Shown one piece after another: positions 1-12,300 of a stretch of DNA of 64,000 bases. A program made the translations under genes and the position numbers. The stretch's first letter is position 1, and every line of letters begins with the position of its first letter. The DNA lies in NCBI GenBank assembly GCA_020881915.1, contig JAJFPB010000005.1, forward strand, positions 3,720,001 to 3,784,000, written 5' to 3'. The notes beneath the pieces are model-generated. The model worked only from the letters and a program-made list of their open reading frames with translations, was not told where the DNA came from and searched no databases. This stretch comes from Paramyrothecium sp. XJ0827 (lineage: Eukaryota; Ascomycota; Sordariomycetes; Hypocreales; Stachybotryaceae).

Positions 1-2964
1 CATCGACGGTAAAGTTGGTGATGTTGAATTCGTTCGGCGGGCCCGATCCTGCCACCTGGTTTCCATTTGTGCCATCCATTTCGGCGCCAGGTGCCGGAGA
101 TGGTGTGACACCAGCAATATTTTCCCCACCAAAAGGCAGGCGGGGAACGTTGAAGAAGTCAAAAACGTCGAGATACTCAAGCTCGTTCTGCGCTGGGGTT
201 CGGGCTGGGGTGATACTAGGCAGCCTGGCCAGAGTACCCGCGCCGTGGCGAGGTTGGCGTGAAATCAAGAAATCGAGGTCAAATGCAGTCCGGCGCATAT
301 CGGACAATATCTTTACAGAGCTCGGCGTCACTCCATCGCCTTGACGCTCACTGTCGCGGTGCTCATCCAGAACCCGTTGCAGCAAGATACAGTATCTCGC
401 TGCCACAGGCCAGTATCTGCCCATCTCGTTGAGCGTCTCTACCAGAAAGGAAATCTGGGGTGACAGCTTGTGTTCCACGGTGGACCCGTGGACAAGCAAT
501 AGACGCGCTGCCACCCATAGCGTAAACGCAAACGGAGGTCCTAATTTAGCCAAGAGCCCATTGCTGACCACAAACTCGCCCAAGGCAGCAACATTTTCTA
601 CTGCTCCATGGCAGCGCTGTGATGCGCTGTAGGATGGTGTGAAAATCGGTGAGCGGGTGGTTGGATAAGCGGCCGATGAGTGCAATCGAATTACAGCGGT
701 GTGGTAGGTTGCGTGAAGCATAACCCAGCCACAATTGATGTTTTTGCTCCCTGGCTGAAACAGCTTTGCCATGTTTCCAAATTCACCTGGCAGTCCAAAC
801 TTCCAGGTAGTGAGCATGTTGTCAAGCTCCTTGTAACGGAGCTGCCACCGTTCCACGTCGGATAAGGCGCTGATGTCGACAGGCTCCTTGAGGAACTTGT
901 GGATTTTGGAGAGTATGCTCAATATCTCGAGATAATAGGCAAATGCACCAAGGTTTTCCGGCTTGTTAATGTCGTATTCCGGTGCATCATCGTGATATTC
1001 GCGCGTCTTGAACCATCGCGTTTCAACCTTCTGATTCTTGATCCACAAGTCGTCTCGGCAAGGCAATGCACGATCAATCTCTTTGTCATCCAGAGCAAAC
1101 TCAAATGCAGTCGCGATAGTGGCATATCTGTCAAGCAGATAAATCATCCAGAAGAGTCTGCGTCGGGCCTCCTCCTCGATGAAATCCTTCGGTTCCGGCA
1201 AGATCATGGCCCGGAGAGTGTAGATAGAAGTGTAATTTGGCGATACACTAAATGAAGTGGTTTCGACGGCTAATCCCAACTGGACGACAGACCGAGTTAT
1301 GAGAGCCATGATATTCCAACATGGGGGGCCGTTGCTACTACCCAGCAAATCTAGGGCTAGGATAACCAAGGCCTGTAATGACTTGACGGATGAATTTTCC
1401 ATCCCGTAGAGAAGAACTCGCTGTTTTGAGACTTCATGGTAGCGCTGTCGGCGCTCCTCTGTCAATCTGGGATCGGTAGAGAAGCGCATGGTTGCAGCTA
1501 CGATGGCGTGGAGCAGAATGCGGTCCGTCTCCTGTAGCGTGGATGGGCCAAAGAGAGAATCAAGAGTAGTCTTGCGGTGAAGAATGGGGCACCATGTATT
1601 GATATGCTTGAAGTACAGATCCACAAGGGCGTAAAGGAGATCATATGGGGGCATATCTTGATCCGGTGAGGTTGGCCCAGGAGCCTGGGACATGGTGGCA
1701 ATGGGTGAGTGGAGGTTATGCTGGCCAGTCCCATAATACTCCTGAGCGGCGGCAGTCGGTTGAACTCCCGGAATCTGAGGAGGTCCTGAGAGGGCAGGTA
1801 TGGGTATTTGGGCAGAGAACCCCTCGTGCATGGTCGGCGTGGGAGGGACGCCGAAGTCGATGCTTTGAGAGCTTGGGGTGAAATTGGACGGCTTCTGGAG
1901 GAACAGCGCCGTCTCTGCCTGGGGTGTGCGAATAGGATCGGATGACCTGAAGACAGGTGCAACGTCCCTCGGCGTTCCATGATCGCTTGGAAGACTAGGG
2001 TTGCTATTGCGTATGCTTGGTACGGCATTCTGTTGTTGGTTGTGCGAGAGGGAAGCATGCAGAATCTCGGAATGAGAGCGTAGGATCTCCTCGAGTTTGT
2101 CCAGGCGAGCCTCGAGCTCACGACCGTAGCCAGCCCTCAGGCCAGGCTTACGCCGTTCTTTATACTCGCACGTCGCGCCATTGCGGCTACACCAGCCACA
2201 GGAGGGTTGACCGCGATCACATTTAACCTGAGCGGAGAAGACAGTCAGCTGGGTGTTTATGGGGGGCCAGAAATCGTGATATCAATAGGTTGGGTGACTG
2301 CCTAAGGGGTTTCCCTGGCAGCAATACACGCCAAGGTGTAGGACCCGAAGATAGTCGACCAAGTTAAGAAGTGGAGGAGTCTTTACCTTCCGCTGCTTGC
2401 ACAGCTCACATCTTGGGACCGCAGGATTAGCGACGTCTTTGGAAAGATTGACCAGTTGATGTTGTGGGGCATTATGGGGTGAGGACGGAGGGGAAATAGA
2501 GGTAGACGGCGACGGGGCGCGAGGAGACATGAAGAACAGTAGGTAGATAAGGTAGATGAGACAGGGGTCAAGGAGCGATCTGGAGCTCAAGGACGGGAAC
2601 TCAGAGTCTGCCTTGGCATGGCCTGAAGCTTGACGATCATATGAAGAATAGCAGAAGGCATGTGTGAAATGGAGAAGGGGTGCAGAAGATAGTCGGATGG
2701 ACTTGTTGTGGGGAGGAGGAGTAGGAGGAGTAGAAGAGGAAAAGCCGGGGAAGCGGAGGAAGAGTGGGATACAAGGAGGACGCAGACATACGAGACAGAA
2801 ATGGGCCGCTTGCGCTTGCCGTTACGGGCTGCAGCGTCGTGGTCGTCGTCGGAGTGGTAGTCACTTTCTTGATCTTGATCAAGGCCTATAAGTCCAGGGT
2901 GAGGCCCACGGACCGAGGAGGGAGACGGTGACGGTGGCTTCTCGTCAGCAGAGCCGGAGTGCAT
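1..2964 (-). CDS. Zn2Cys6 fungal transcription factor with fungal_trans domain (C-terminus beyond window)
   Basis: Sequence-specific nuclear regulator of the GAL4-type zinc binuclear cluster class. Exons read on the minus strand: 2964-2792, a 25-bp micro-exon 2411-2387, and 2227 to the window edge; introns are 380 and 159 bp. Joined, they give the zinc cluster CELCKQRK/VKCDRG...CGWC...C, with all six Cys spaced C-x2-C-x6-C-x6-C-x2-C-x6-C at about residues 59-86. A short leucine-containing linker follows (KLEEILRSHSEIL), typical of dimerisation segments. The fungal_trans middle homology region runs from about residue 255 and includes EARRRLFWMIYLLDR near residue 420. The long exon is open without a stop to base 1, so at least 808 residues are present and the end is missing. 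I chose ATG 2964 because the in-frame open stretch further upstream contains no ATG. The gene is divergent from the L-rhamnonate dehydratase gene, so a role in rhamnose control is possible, but that is inference from position only. Confidence 0.88.
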
Positions 2965-5287
2965 GGCGGGTCCCAGGGGGGAGGGATCAGCATCAGTATC
3001 AGCATCAGCAGGGCGACGCGGTCTGGCTGGCACGCCTGGCACTGGCCGCTGGGGATTGCCCGGGGCAGAGAGAGCTAACGGTTTCGAAGCGTTTACCGCG
3101 TGTGTGTGAGGTGCGGTGTGCTGCTTCGGGCCCGGGAGAGACAAGAGTTGGTGCGCGACCGCTGTGGGGGAGGAGGAGGGAGACTCGGGACAATGTTGAG
3201 CGGGAATGGGGGAAGGGAAAATGGATGAGAGGAATCGGGGGGGGAAAAATTAAAAATTCATGGTGCCTGCAGTGCCGGCATGGATGTGTATGTAAGTACA
3301 AGTGCGGTAAGCCAAGGCAAGGTAAGGAACTTAAGTTTTAATGCACAGGCAGGCACGCACGGGAGATCGGAGAAGGCAAGGAAGGGCCTTTCCTAGAATG
3401 AGGGGTTCGGGCCGCGGCCAATTCTGCTTGTACACAGATATAAGGTAAGGTAGGTAGAAAGGGGGCAGAAAAAAAAGGTACCCTGCCTACTTCGCCGTTT
3501 CCCCAAGTGCACAACCACAACAATTGACTCATATTCTTTCCCACTCTTCTAGCAGCCGTGCGCTGTACTCCAGGTCAGTCTGGCTCAAACGGTTCCTTTC
3601 CACAGCTTCAAGAGGCGAAGCAAAGGGCACCTTTCTCCTCGCAAACCCCCTTGCCAATTGCACCACACGAAGGGGGGGGGCCGACAATATTAAGCGGTTC
3701 TGGGCGCGTTCTACAAGCAGGCATGTCTGGGGCCAGAGGGCTCATGTGATGATGTACCCATACTTGACTAAACCTAAACCCGAGGTACTTATGAGCCGTT
3801 GGTGGTTTGCATTCTTCTCACACCTCTTCTTCGTGGCATATGCGCGGTCCATTCGTATTCTCGGGTGGCATATGCGCGGTCGGCGTATTCCCATGTGACA
3901 ATTCGAGGGCTGTTCCGTGCCTACTTATACCTCCGCAGAGAACAATCGATGGCTGCAGCTGCAGGGCTCAGTTGAAACATCTGGGGATGGAGAAGCCGAA
4001 TCCAATTCTTCAAGGCGGGGAAGTTTTTGGCCCTCGTGATTGGCTGGGTTGTTTCTTCTCCAACCTTTGGGGTGTGGGGTCCCCTGCGGCCGTGTGCATG
4101 CCCTCTTATTGGGGTTTCTGCCAAGTATGCGGAATAATTTGTGTCGCCATCGACAGCCGTTGCCAATCACTCGCATGATGGCTCCGGCCTTCCTGGATTA
4201 GGACGGTGCTCATACGATGAAACGCAATCGTGCATTCCACCAGCTTCCGAGGACCATCTCCCCACACGTGTGAGATTCCTCCATGATTATCTGTGTTCGG
4301 CAGGCATCACTAAAACCTCGGCTATAGAATTTGTGTAGTTTTCTCATGTTGATACATACATATGTTTGTAATGTATGCATGATACGACGACTTTGTCCAC
4401 ACGTTGGGGAGTAATGGTACAGAACTGCGTTCCCTAAGAAAGCAAGGACGGGATGCGCACGAAAACATACGATGCCTGACCAGGAAGCTCCCATCAACAA
4501 CAAAATGCTGGCCTACCCTCCTTTGGACAAGGGACTCCACAGTCTACTCCAATCTAGGGTAGCGGCTTGCGATTCGGTTCGTGGGGGGTCGCCCGAGGTC
4601 AATTTCGTGATTATTTCTCCTCTACTCCCCTAACATTCGGCGGTCATGCATAACCTCCCTCTTGAATTAAGATTTCAGATTTATGGCGATTTCGACGCAC
4701 CACGGAAAGGGGCTGTTCGAGTAGTTCTGGTGAGACATGTGCCGAGTTCGGTATATTAGAACCCCCGAGCGCCTTGACGGTATCTTGGGGATGATGCTAC
4801 CGAACCATTAGCACGTGAGACGATAGCCTCCCCAGATTATTGCCTTTGCATCCTCCCATTGGGCAGCACGATCTGAGTCGCCACTCAAAACTTGCCGCAC
4901 CGACATCAAGGAAGTCTAGCCCCTCCGCAGCATGGAGCCGCCTCGACCATAGCCTCATGTCGGGTCATCATAACCCGACCGATGACATTGACGCTTCAAG
5001 ACCCCTCAAAAAGCCGCCAATGCATTGCCGTCTTGTAGCCGGTATTTTTGGTTGTCGGTCATCTATATTTGTTGCGTTTCCAGGATCAAATCCCAAGCTC
5101 ATTCCTTCTTCTTGCGTTCCGGTTACCACCTCCGCTACACAATTTCCCTTTCGGCGCTCATTCTCTCCTCCGCATCGGGATCGGTGGATTGCTTCAACTA
5201 CCTAGACGACGGAGTCAGTGTCTACGTCCAAGTCGACCTTCAAACACAATTCTCGTTTGAGCACTGCAAGGGCCAATTCAAGACACC
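2965..5287. promoter_or_regulatory. Divergent intergenic region between the Zn2Cys6 regulator and L-rhamnonate dehydratase
   Basis: No convincing gene was found in these 2.3 kb; the open frames present are short and resemble no protein I know. The part next to the regulator gene is probably its leader: it is GC-rich, carries an ATCAGC-type hexamer run near 2988-3008, and has AAGGTAAGG-type motifs at 3313-3326 and 3442-3457. A 17-bp direct repeat lies at 3833-3881. The region must hold promoters for both flanking genes. Confidence 0.6.
3833..3881. repeat. Pair of 17-bp direct repeats in a divergent promoter
   Basis: The 17-mer GTGGCATATGCGCGGTC occurs at 3833-3849 and again, identical, at 3865-3881, 32 bp apart start to start. 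Each copy is followed after a few bases by CGTATTC, so this looks like an imperfect 32-bp tandem duplication. The core contains the palindrome CATATG next to GCGCGG. It sits about 0.9 kb upstream of the regulator start and 1.4 kb upstream of the dehydratase start, so it may bind a regulator; that is inference. Confidence 0.7.
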
Positions 5288-6830
5288 ATGAAGTCTTTCC
5301 CGACTATCAAGGCCGTCCGGTCATTCATCATCGGCGGTGTTGGATCTGGTTCGTTCTTCTGATCCCATACTGCATAGACGCCGAACCAACTAACACCAAA
5401 ACAGGTGGTGATTACCACAATGTCAAGGGCGGCCATTGGTAGGTTCTGGCCTTTCACACGAACAACTTGCGTGTTCGCGCCTGAGTTCGAGCTCATGCTA
5501 ACCGCACACCACAGGCTCATTGACAGCGACATCTCGACTCCTTGCTCGCGATGGGAGCAATACCGCAAGTCTCGTACTAGCTGGGGCATCAATGTTCTCG
5601 GTTCTTTCCTGGTTGAAATCGAAGCCACTGACGGCACTGTCGGCTTTGCAACCGGCTTCGGCGGTACGTTCAATAATGGCAGCAAAGAATCAAGTTGTTC
5701 ACATGAGCTAACTCTGAATCCAAACAGGCCCCCCCGCATGCTGGCTTGTCCACCAGCACTTCGAGCGCTTCCTGATTGGAGCCGACCCTCGCAATACCAA
5801 CCTGCTTTTCGAGCAGATGTACCGTGCGTCGATGTTCTACGGACGAAAGGGTCTGCCAATTGCCATCATCTCAGTCATTGACCTGGCCTTGTGGGATCTT
5901 CTCGGTAAGATCAGGGACGAGCCCGTCTACCGCCTGATTGGCGGTGCGACCAAGGAGCGCCTTAACTTCTACTGCACTGGCCCTGAGCCCACGGCAGCCA
6001 AGGCCATGGGCTTCTGGGGTGCCAAGGTGCCCCTCCCTTTCTGCCCCGACGACGGCCACGAGGGTCTACGCAAGAACGTCGAGTTCCTCCGTAAGCATCG
6101 CGAGGCTGTCGGCCCTGACTTCCCCCTCATGGTTGACTGCTACATGAGTCTCAACGTCCCCTACACCATTGAGATTGCCAAGGCATGCGCGGACCTCAAC
6201 ATCAACTGGTGGGAGGAGTGTCTGAGCCCCGATGACACCGATGGCTTCAAGATCATCAAGCAGGCGCACCCAACCATCAAATTCACCACCGGCGAGCACG
6301 AGTACTCTCGCTACGGATTCCGTAAGCTGATTGAGGATCGCACCCTGGATATCATTCAACCCGACGTCATGTGGCTGGGTGGAATGACTGAGCTGCTCAA
6401 GGTTGCCGCCCATGCTGCTGCGTACGACATCCCTGTTGTTCCGCATGCTAGCGGCCCTTACAGCTACCACTTTGTCATTTCGCAGCCCAACACCCCCTTC
6501 CAGGAGTACCTCGCCAACTCCCCTGACGGCAAGAGCGTGCTGCCCGTTTTCGGTGACCTCTTCCTTGACGAGCCTATCCCCACCAACGGTGTCTTGACAA
6601 CTGCCGACCTTGACAAGCCTGGCTTTGGTCTGACCATCAACCCCGCCGTTCGTTCTAAGCTTATCCCCTCCGACTACCTGCTCACCCCCCCTCCAGCCAG
6701 GCAGATCTCTACTCCTCCCAGCCCACCAACTGAAAGCGAGGAGAAGAAAGCCGAGGAAAGCAAGACCAACGGAGGCGTCGTCGACAGCCTCGTGTCCAAG
6801 GTTGAGGATCTTACCACTACTAGTGCCTAA
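5288..6830 (+). CDS. LRA3: L-rhamnonate dehydratase (enolase superfamily)
   Basis: Dehydrates L-rhamnonate to 2-keto-3-deoxy-L-rhamnonate, the third step of the fungal non-phosphorylated L-rhamnose pathway. Exons are 5288-5348, 5405-5438, 5515-5663 and 5728-6830, giving 448 residues. The mandelate-racemase/enolase fold is clear. The segment KGGHWLIDSD carries the expected substrate His (about H31). Metal ligands appear as D218 (MVDCYMSLN), E244/E245 (WWEEC) and E271 (TGEHEY), with the catalytic dyad D294 (QPDVMW) and H321 (PHASG). These track the spacing known for E. coli L-rhamnonate dehydratase within one or two residues. The C-terminus carries a low-complexity, charged and Ser/Thr/Pro-rich tail of about 45 residues after the catalytic barrel. 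The next plus-strand gene is the first enzyme of the same pathway. Another acid-sugar dehydratase is possible but less likely given the N-terminal signature. Confidence 0.92.
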
Positions 6831-8513
6831 AGGTGGACTGGCACCTCTTGTCTCATCTTCCGGATTCCAGGCTCAAGTACCACACCATGCATGTCCTGAG
6901 CTTGGAACTTCGATGAAAGCAGCTGGCTTGGCTCACCTAGTCAGTGTATCGGGTCCTCAACGGAAGCCAAACCGTCCTTGACGTCAACATTTAGAAGCGG
7001 TTCTCTTTTGCATATCTCATTGCTCTCGTTGGTTCTACTGTGCGTTGGCTAGCACAGTTATCGCATTGGTTGTGATGTTGACTACTTGTGGGCATCATAC
7101 ACATGGTTCATAGATGTAGCTGTTCCGTAATTGGAAACATTCTGGGAAGGTATCCGGCTACCCCTCGTTTTGGGCCAAGCATTTGTATGGTTATACCAGG
7201 TTGCATATGGGCTGGCATGGCTTTTCTAAGGACTCTTTGCCGGCATAGATTGTGAAGGAAAGTTAGGCATCATACTCATGTTAAGACAAAAAAAAAGATT
7301 TAAAATCCCCATGGGTGAATGCTCACCTCATGCCTCGTGAAACTGAGATAACCGCAGTGCAACAGTGAGCTCGCGCTGCAGTAATGTCCCACACGGAAAT
7401 TCCATACACAGCCCACTGCAAAAGCACTAATCGTTAGCCAAGGCAGTAGTACAATTAATTGTATTAACAATGACTAGACGAAACGTCGGTCACATTAGGA
7501 GGGCTGGTGCATACGAATAGTTTGTATCAAGTCCGGCTACAGTACGCGGTTTACCTCGGGTCATGTATCGGCATGAGATGGGACTATGAAGTGCCGGCCA
7601 ATTTGACATACGCTAGGCATCGCTAGCCAGAGCTGAAAGGTCACTTGACAGGAAAAGAAGAAGTAAAAACAACAACAGGACAAGATAGGAAATTAACAAG
7701 TGACAATTTGTACATGGCGCATAAAGAAGTAGCTGAATGAACCATGTCTTCTTCTCTTACTTCCTTCTTTCTTTTCGTTCTGCTGCCATCAAGACATGAA
7801 CCTCCGCCTCAATCGGCAGTGTACGTGCGGAGTTCTTGGTCCCGATTTAGGTGGTGGCCGGACCAGCACGGACCCTGAGCCGAGACTTCGGCCTCGCTGT
7901 GAGATGGCCCGAGGCACTGAATCTGCCCCTCATTGCAGAGAGCTTTCACCCCACCATGAGGCGAGGGATCGTGACATTGACGGCCCGGTGTCCAAATGAC
8001 AAATTGACCTAACTGTTACGACTATATTCTTTGGCGCGGCAATAACTGATCAGTCCTAATTATATGAGCCAGGTCAGCCGGCTGCTTCTGCACACTTCCA
8101 CTTTCCACGAACCGGATTCACATTCGAAAAGAATTCCCCGACCCAGCGAACTGTAGCAGTGAAATCGGATCCTGAAGGTAGGCATACCCCGTGCAATCAG
8201 CTCACCTGGTTCTGCAACCAATCCCCACATCGTGAGGGTGTCGAGTTCTCCTCTACGAGTGAAACACAATATCGAGCAGCGCGGCTTACATTCGTCTTCC
8301 GTAATAGAGCAGCTCATCAAGACACAAGATATACCGAAAGAGGAGAAGCAGCGTCCCCACAACCTCAAGACCAACACCATCGACAGCTCCACGAGTGGAT
8401 TTGGGAGTGAGTTTATCAGTCAAGGAAAAGGGACAGTTAGGATATCGCGAGGGCATACCGTTCTCGGACCACACCGTACCAAATCTCGATATCGAAGACA
8501 TCATACATAGACA
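6831..8513. other. Intergenic region between two rhamnose-pathway genes
   Basis: No gene was recognised. It should contain the 3' UTR of the dehydratase, a nine-A run at 7288-7296, and a pyrimidine-rich tract around 7747-7782 of the kind often seen just upstream of fungal transcription starts. That tract would give the dehydrogenase gene a leader of roughly 700 bases, which is uncertain. I found no sign of the lactonase or aldolase genes of the pathway here. Confidence 0.5.
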
Positions 8514-9332
8514 ATGCCGCTGACGGGTATTCTTGCCGGCAAGACTGCCATCATCACCGGTGGAACCACAGGCATCGGCCGCGCGATCTGTCTCGAGTAC
8601 CTGCGACAAGGTGCCGATGTTGTCGTCAACCACTTGGGTCTGGAGAAGGACCAGCCTCTTCTAGACTCGCTGGTCGCGGAGGCCGAGGAGCTGAAGCGGA
8701 GCGATCCTGACGCCGGCCGTCTGGCTCATGAGGCTGGAGACGTGCGGGAGCCAGAGACGGCGGCAAAGCTCGTGGCTCGGGCGGTTAAGCACTCCGGGGA
8801 GCGCGCGCGCCTTGATGTCTGCGTGTCCAACGCGGGCATCTGCACCTTCGCCGACTTCTTGACACTGGAGCAGGACCTGTTCAACGCCACGGTGCGCACC
8901 AACCTCGACGGTGCCTTCTACGTGACACAGGCGGCGGCTCGGCAGATGGCGCTGCACCAGTCGCCTCCCGGCGGCAGCATCATCGGAATGTCGTCCATCT
9001 CGGCGCTCGTCGGCGGCGGCCTGCAGACACACTACACGCCCACCAAGGCCGGTGTCCTCAGCCTCATGCAGAGCACAGCTGTTGCGCTGGGTCGCCACGG
9101 CATTCGCTGCAACGCGCTGCTGCCGGGAACCATCAAGACGCAGCTCAACGAGGAGGATCTCAACGACGACGAGAAGCGCAACTACATGGAGGGCAGGATC
9201 CCTCTGGGCAGGACGGGCGTGCCCGCGGACATGGCGGGGCCCGCCGTCTTCCTGGCGTCGGACCAGCTGAGTGGCTATGTGACCGGGGCGCAGCTCCTGG
9301 TGGATGGAGGTCTTTTTGTCAACCTGCAATAA
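8514..9332 (+). CDS. LRA1: L-rhamnose 1-dehydrogenase (short-chain dehydrogenase/reductase)
   Basis: Oxidises L-rhamnose to L-rhamnono-lactone, the first step of the oxidative L-rhamnose route in fungi. It is a single-exon gene of 272 residues starting at ATG 8514. Classical SDR features are complete: the nucleotide-binding TGGTTGIG at residues 15-22, NAG at 106-108, the N130 support residue, and the catalytic S161-Y174-K178 triad (SSISA and HYTPTK). The C-terminal SDR signature YVTGAQLLVDGG is present. The turn after the second strand reads VVVNHLG, without an acidic residue at its tip, compatible with NADP use, but this cannot be decided by eye. It lies 1.7 kb downstream of L-rhamnonate dehydratase on the same strand, and that pairing is the main reason for naming it a rhamnose dehydrogenase rather than a generic SDR. 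Confidence 0.82.
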   Translation: MPLTGILAGKTAIITGGTTGIGRAICLEYLRQGADVVVNHLGLEKDQPLLDSLVAEAEELKRSDPDAGRLAHEAGDVREPETAAKLVARAVKHSGERARLDVCVSNAGICTFADFLTLEQDLFNATVRTNLDGAFYVTQAAARQMALHQSPPGGSIIGMSSISALVGGGLQTHYTPTKAGVLSLMQSTAVALGRHGIRCNALLPGTIKTQLNEEDLNDDEKRNYMEGRIPLGRTGVPADMAGPAVFLASDQLSGYVTGAQLLVDGGLFVNLQ

Positions 9333-12300
9333 ACTACTGGATGCGGTAGGAAAGGCGGGGAGGCGAGCAAAGAGGATGGACTTGTGGGAACAATTACCCA
9401 CGCATGTGGGTTATTCCAAAGAAATGGTGTGATGTAGTGTTGCAAAGACAATTACTGCTTCAAACGCCGCTGTGCGTAACGACGGGGAAGTGGGTATCCC
9501 CGCGAAATTGACACGTTCTAGTACTGACGTTGCGCCGTGTGCATCCGTTGTGCTTGCGCCCATGATGAATGAAAGGACATGACGATGATGATGATGTTGT
9601 GTTGAGCGAAAGCACGTCAAGTGCCGGCGCAGAAACCAAGGCAATGTGACATATGCTCACCCAACTATGATTCAAACAAATGCAAGCCACAGCTTCGGGA
9701 AGGAAAATGTGTATAACCAGCGCGCAAACCAAGACATGTGAAAGGAAGCTGAGGCGTAGATCCCTCGGGGAATATTCGATCCTTTGGATCAGCTTATCTT
9801 ACACAGATATCTACAGGGTTGCTGAGCGCCAAGGCGCAACGGGCGGGCGGCCCAGCGCTCGCAACGGGTCTCGAGGGGACTCCCAGAGGGAGAGAAGAGA
9901 ATGACATTGGAATGACTTCGTGTTCGAGTCATCTCATGCACAAAGGGCCCTCCCCTTCACCCCTCCATGTTCCAAGGCACGTACTGTAGCTCATTATACC
10001 ATCGGACCTACTTCCTTACTCTGTCTCCACCAATGTATTCCCTCTTTCGAATAACCCTTGTCTCAAGTAGCATCCAGCCATGGGAAGCCTGCTATATCTG
10101 GATTCGATTTACGGTGATTATCCAAGATTGCCGCATGCCGAGACGCAGCCAAGTCAAGTGTCAGGGGTAGCAAGTGAGGTCCCTGATGTGCGAAGCCCTG
10201 GAACCTTTTGCGGGAGAGGTATCCGTGGGTTGTGGGAGCAATTATTCTGTGATTTGTGCCAAGTAACACCGTAGACGCGGGTAACGCGGTTTGACATGGC
10301 AACTCCCTCGCAACTGAAGACAAAGGGAAGCAAGCCAGCGGACCGCATGAGGCTCGCGTGGGAGGAGTATCCGTAGCAATTGTGGTGGCATTGCCGTTAT
10401 CTTACCACCGTTTCAATGATAGTAGACGGTTGCACGGTACGCTGTGGGAGGCATCCTGCAGCATCTCGTGCCCTTGTCCTTGCCAAACGCCTAACGTTCC
10501 CTCAGGCATTCGACGAAAGCCCGTCACCATCCATGTGTCGGGTTCACAGTCCGAGATACTGTAACAGTGAACATGAAAACCGTATCACCAACTGGCCGAA
10601 GGAGCCCGAATGTTCCCATATTTCATGCTAGGGGCCCACATGCTAGGTCTCTTGTTAAGCTGACTGTTTGGTCTTGAATCGTAACGCAAAGTACCACCCT
10701 GACCTCTGCCTCACCGAAGAGGCACAGTGCATTGGCAGACACCGCCTCGGTGGAGTCTTGGGAGCTGCCATGGAGAATGACGGAGGGTTCAGGAACACCA
10801 GGGAAATCCAGGAACGAAACACGTTCCTTATTCAGCCCTGGACAAAGGTTTGCACTTGCATAATCTCACGCGCGCCGTTGTGGCCTGAAAGGTGCGTGCG
10901 TTGTCGTTTTTTCGTCCGCGTCCAGGCGAATCACAGGCTGAGAATGATTAAAAAGGTGCAGCGATTGTGCGCAAGTGGCTTGAATCAAAATGCTTGGGCT
11001 CCGATCGCTGGTTTTTGAAGCCGGGGCCCCGTTCGACATGAGTCCCTTCGAATACCGGGCTGGCGGAAGACATACTCTGACGTCAGAGTGGGTTGTTAGC
11101 GGACCCAGGCCGGCGGGTCTCACTGGAACCGGGTCTCCGCCCGCTTCCTGCCCCGCCGAACTCTGCACGCCTTTTCGCCGGGTTTTCGCCCAGCCATCCA
11201 TCCCTCCACCCAGGTTTTCTGTCCAAACAGTGCCGGCCCGAAACAACAGGCAGCGTCGCGCCATATCCGACAATTTATTCTGAATGTCCCTCCTTTTCTG
11301 TGTCCGCAGGCAGCCGGCCGGGCAATCGCATCATGGTCCACTTGGCCGCCCCGCTTGTGGCTCCGATGCGTACCGAGCAAGCAAGCACACGCTGCCCGAA
11401 GAGGTCCTTCGATCCCGACCTTGTGCTTGACGGTGGGGACCGCAGCATCAGAATATGGGTGAGAGATCTACTTTGCTCCTTATCGGCAAGGCGTGCGTCT
11501 GGGTGATGACCAGTACTTTGGTAGTTTCTCGTTTGATTCAGAATATGCTCGTTGAGACGTCATTGAAATGTCGGTCACAAATCTTATCTGCTGCGCTTTG
11601 ATTTCGACTTACTCGGGCGTTCAACGCAGAATGACGCCGTTATCACGGTCAAAATCCGTGGCTTGCATCGGTTCCTGTGCTGTAACGCAAGGCCAGGACC
11701 CCTCCATTGGAAAGATTGTCGCTGCAAGACGGCCAGGCATCCTATCGGTGGGCTTCCTGACGACCTCCCATTCGTTCATCTTCCGCGCCGATCATCTGCA
11801 GCTGTAAGGAGCCTCAGGGTCCACACACCACTACGAATACAGGGGACCTGATGAACGTCCCTGCCTGTACCGGAGTAGGGCACAGTACGACGGGTCGGAA
11901 ACACCGCAGGCGAGGTGTCGAGCAAGAAAACGCTAAGCTCGGAGGAAAATGGTCGTCATCCTCTCGCTCGGCAAGTAGCAAGGTACAAGGTGAAGACCAG
12001 GGATAATGACAGAAAATCACTAGAGCATCTGCCGCACCGTGGCCAGCCAAAGCGGTTAGCCAAAAAAACATGGCACCGCAAAACTTCGACTTACTCTGTA
12101 ACAAGATTAAGATATTGAGAATTATTCTGCAAGAGCCTAGTAAGTAATAAGCAACTAAATTTTCTCTAAAAGATTTTGTTTTATTTAAAATTTAGCAATA
12201 AAATGCAAGCTGATACGATAAAATAACGAAGAGACTCGTGTATATTACCTTCGTTAGTTTTCTGTTTGGCGGTGTCGGTTTTTTTGCTACCCGCTTGGCC

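Noticed and set aside
2965..3144. In-frame extension of the Zn2Cys6 gene upstream of ATG 2964
   Set aside because: The frame is open but has no ATG before an upstream region with stops in spliceless context; a Pro/Ala/Asp-repeat leader read in this frame looks like untranslated GC-rich sequence. An upstream spliced exon cannot be excluded.
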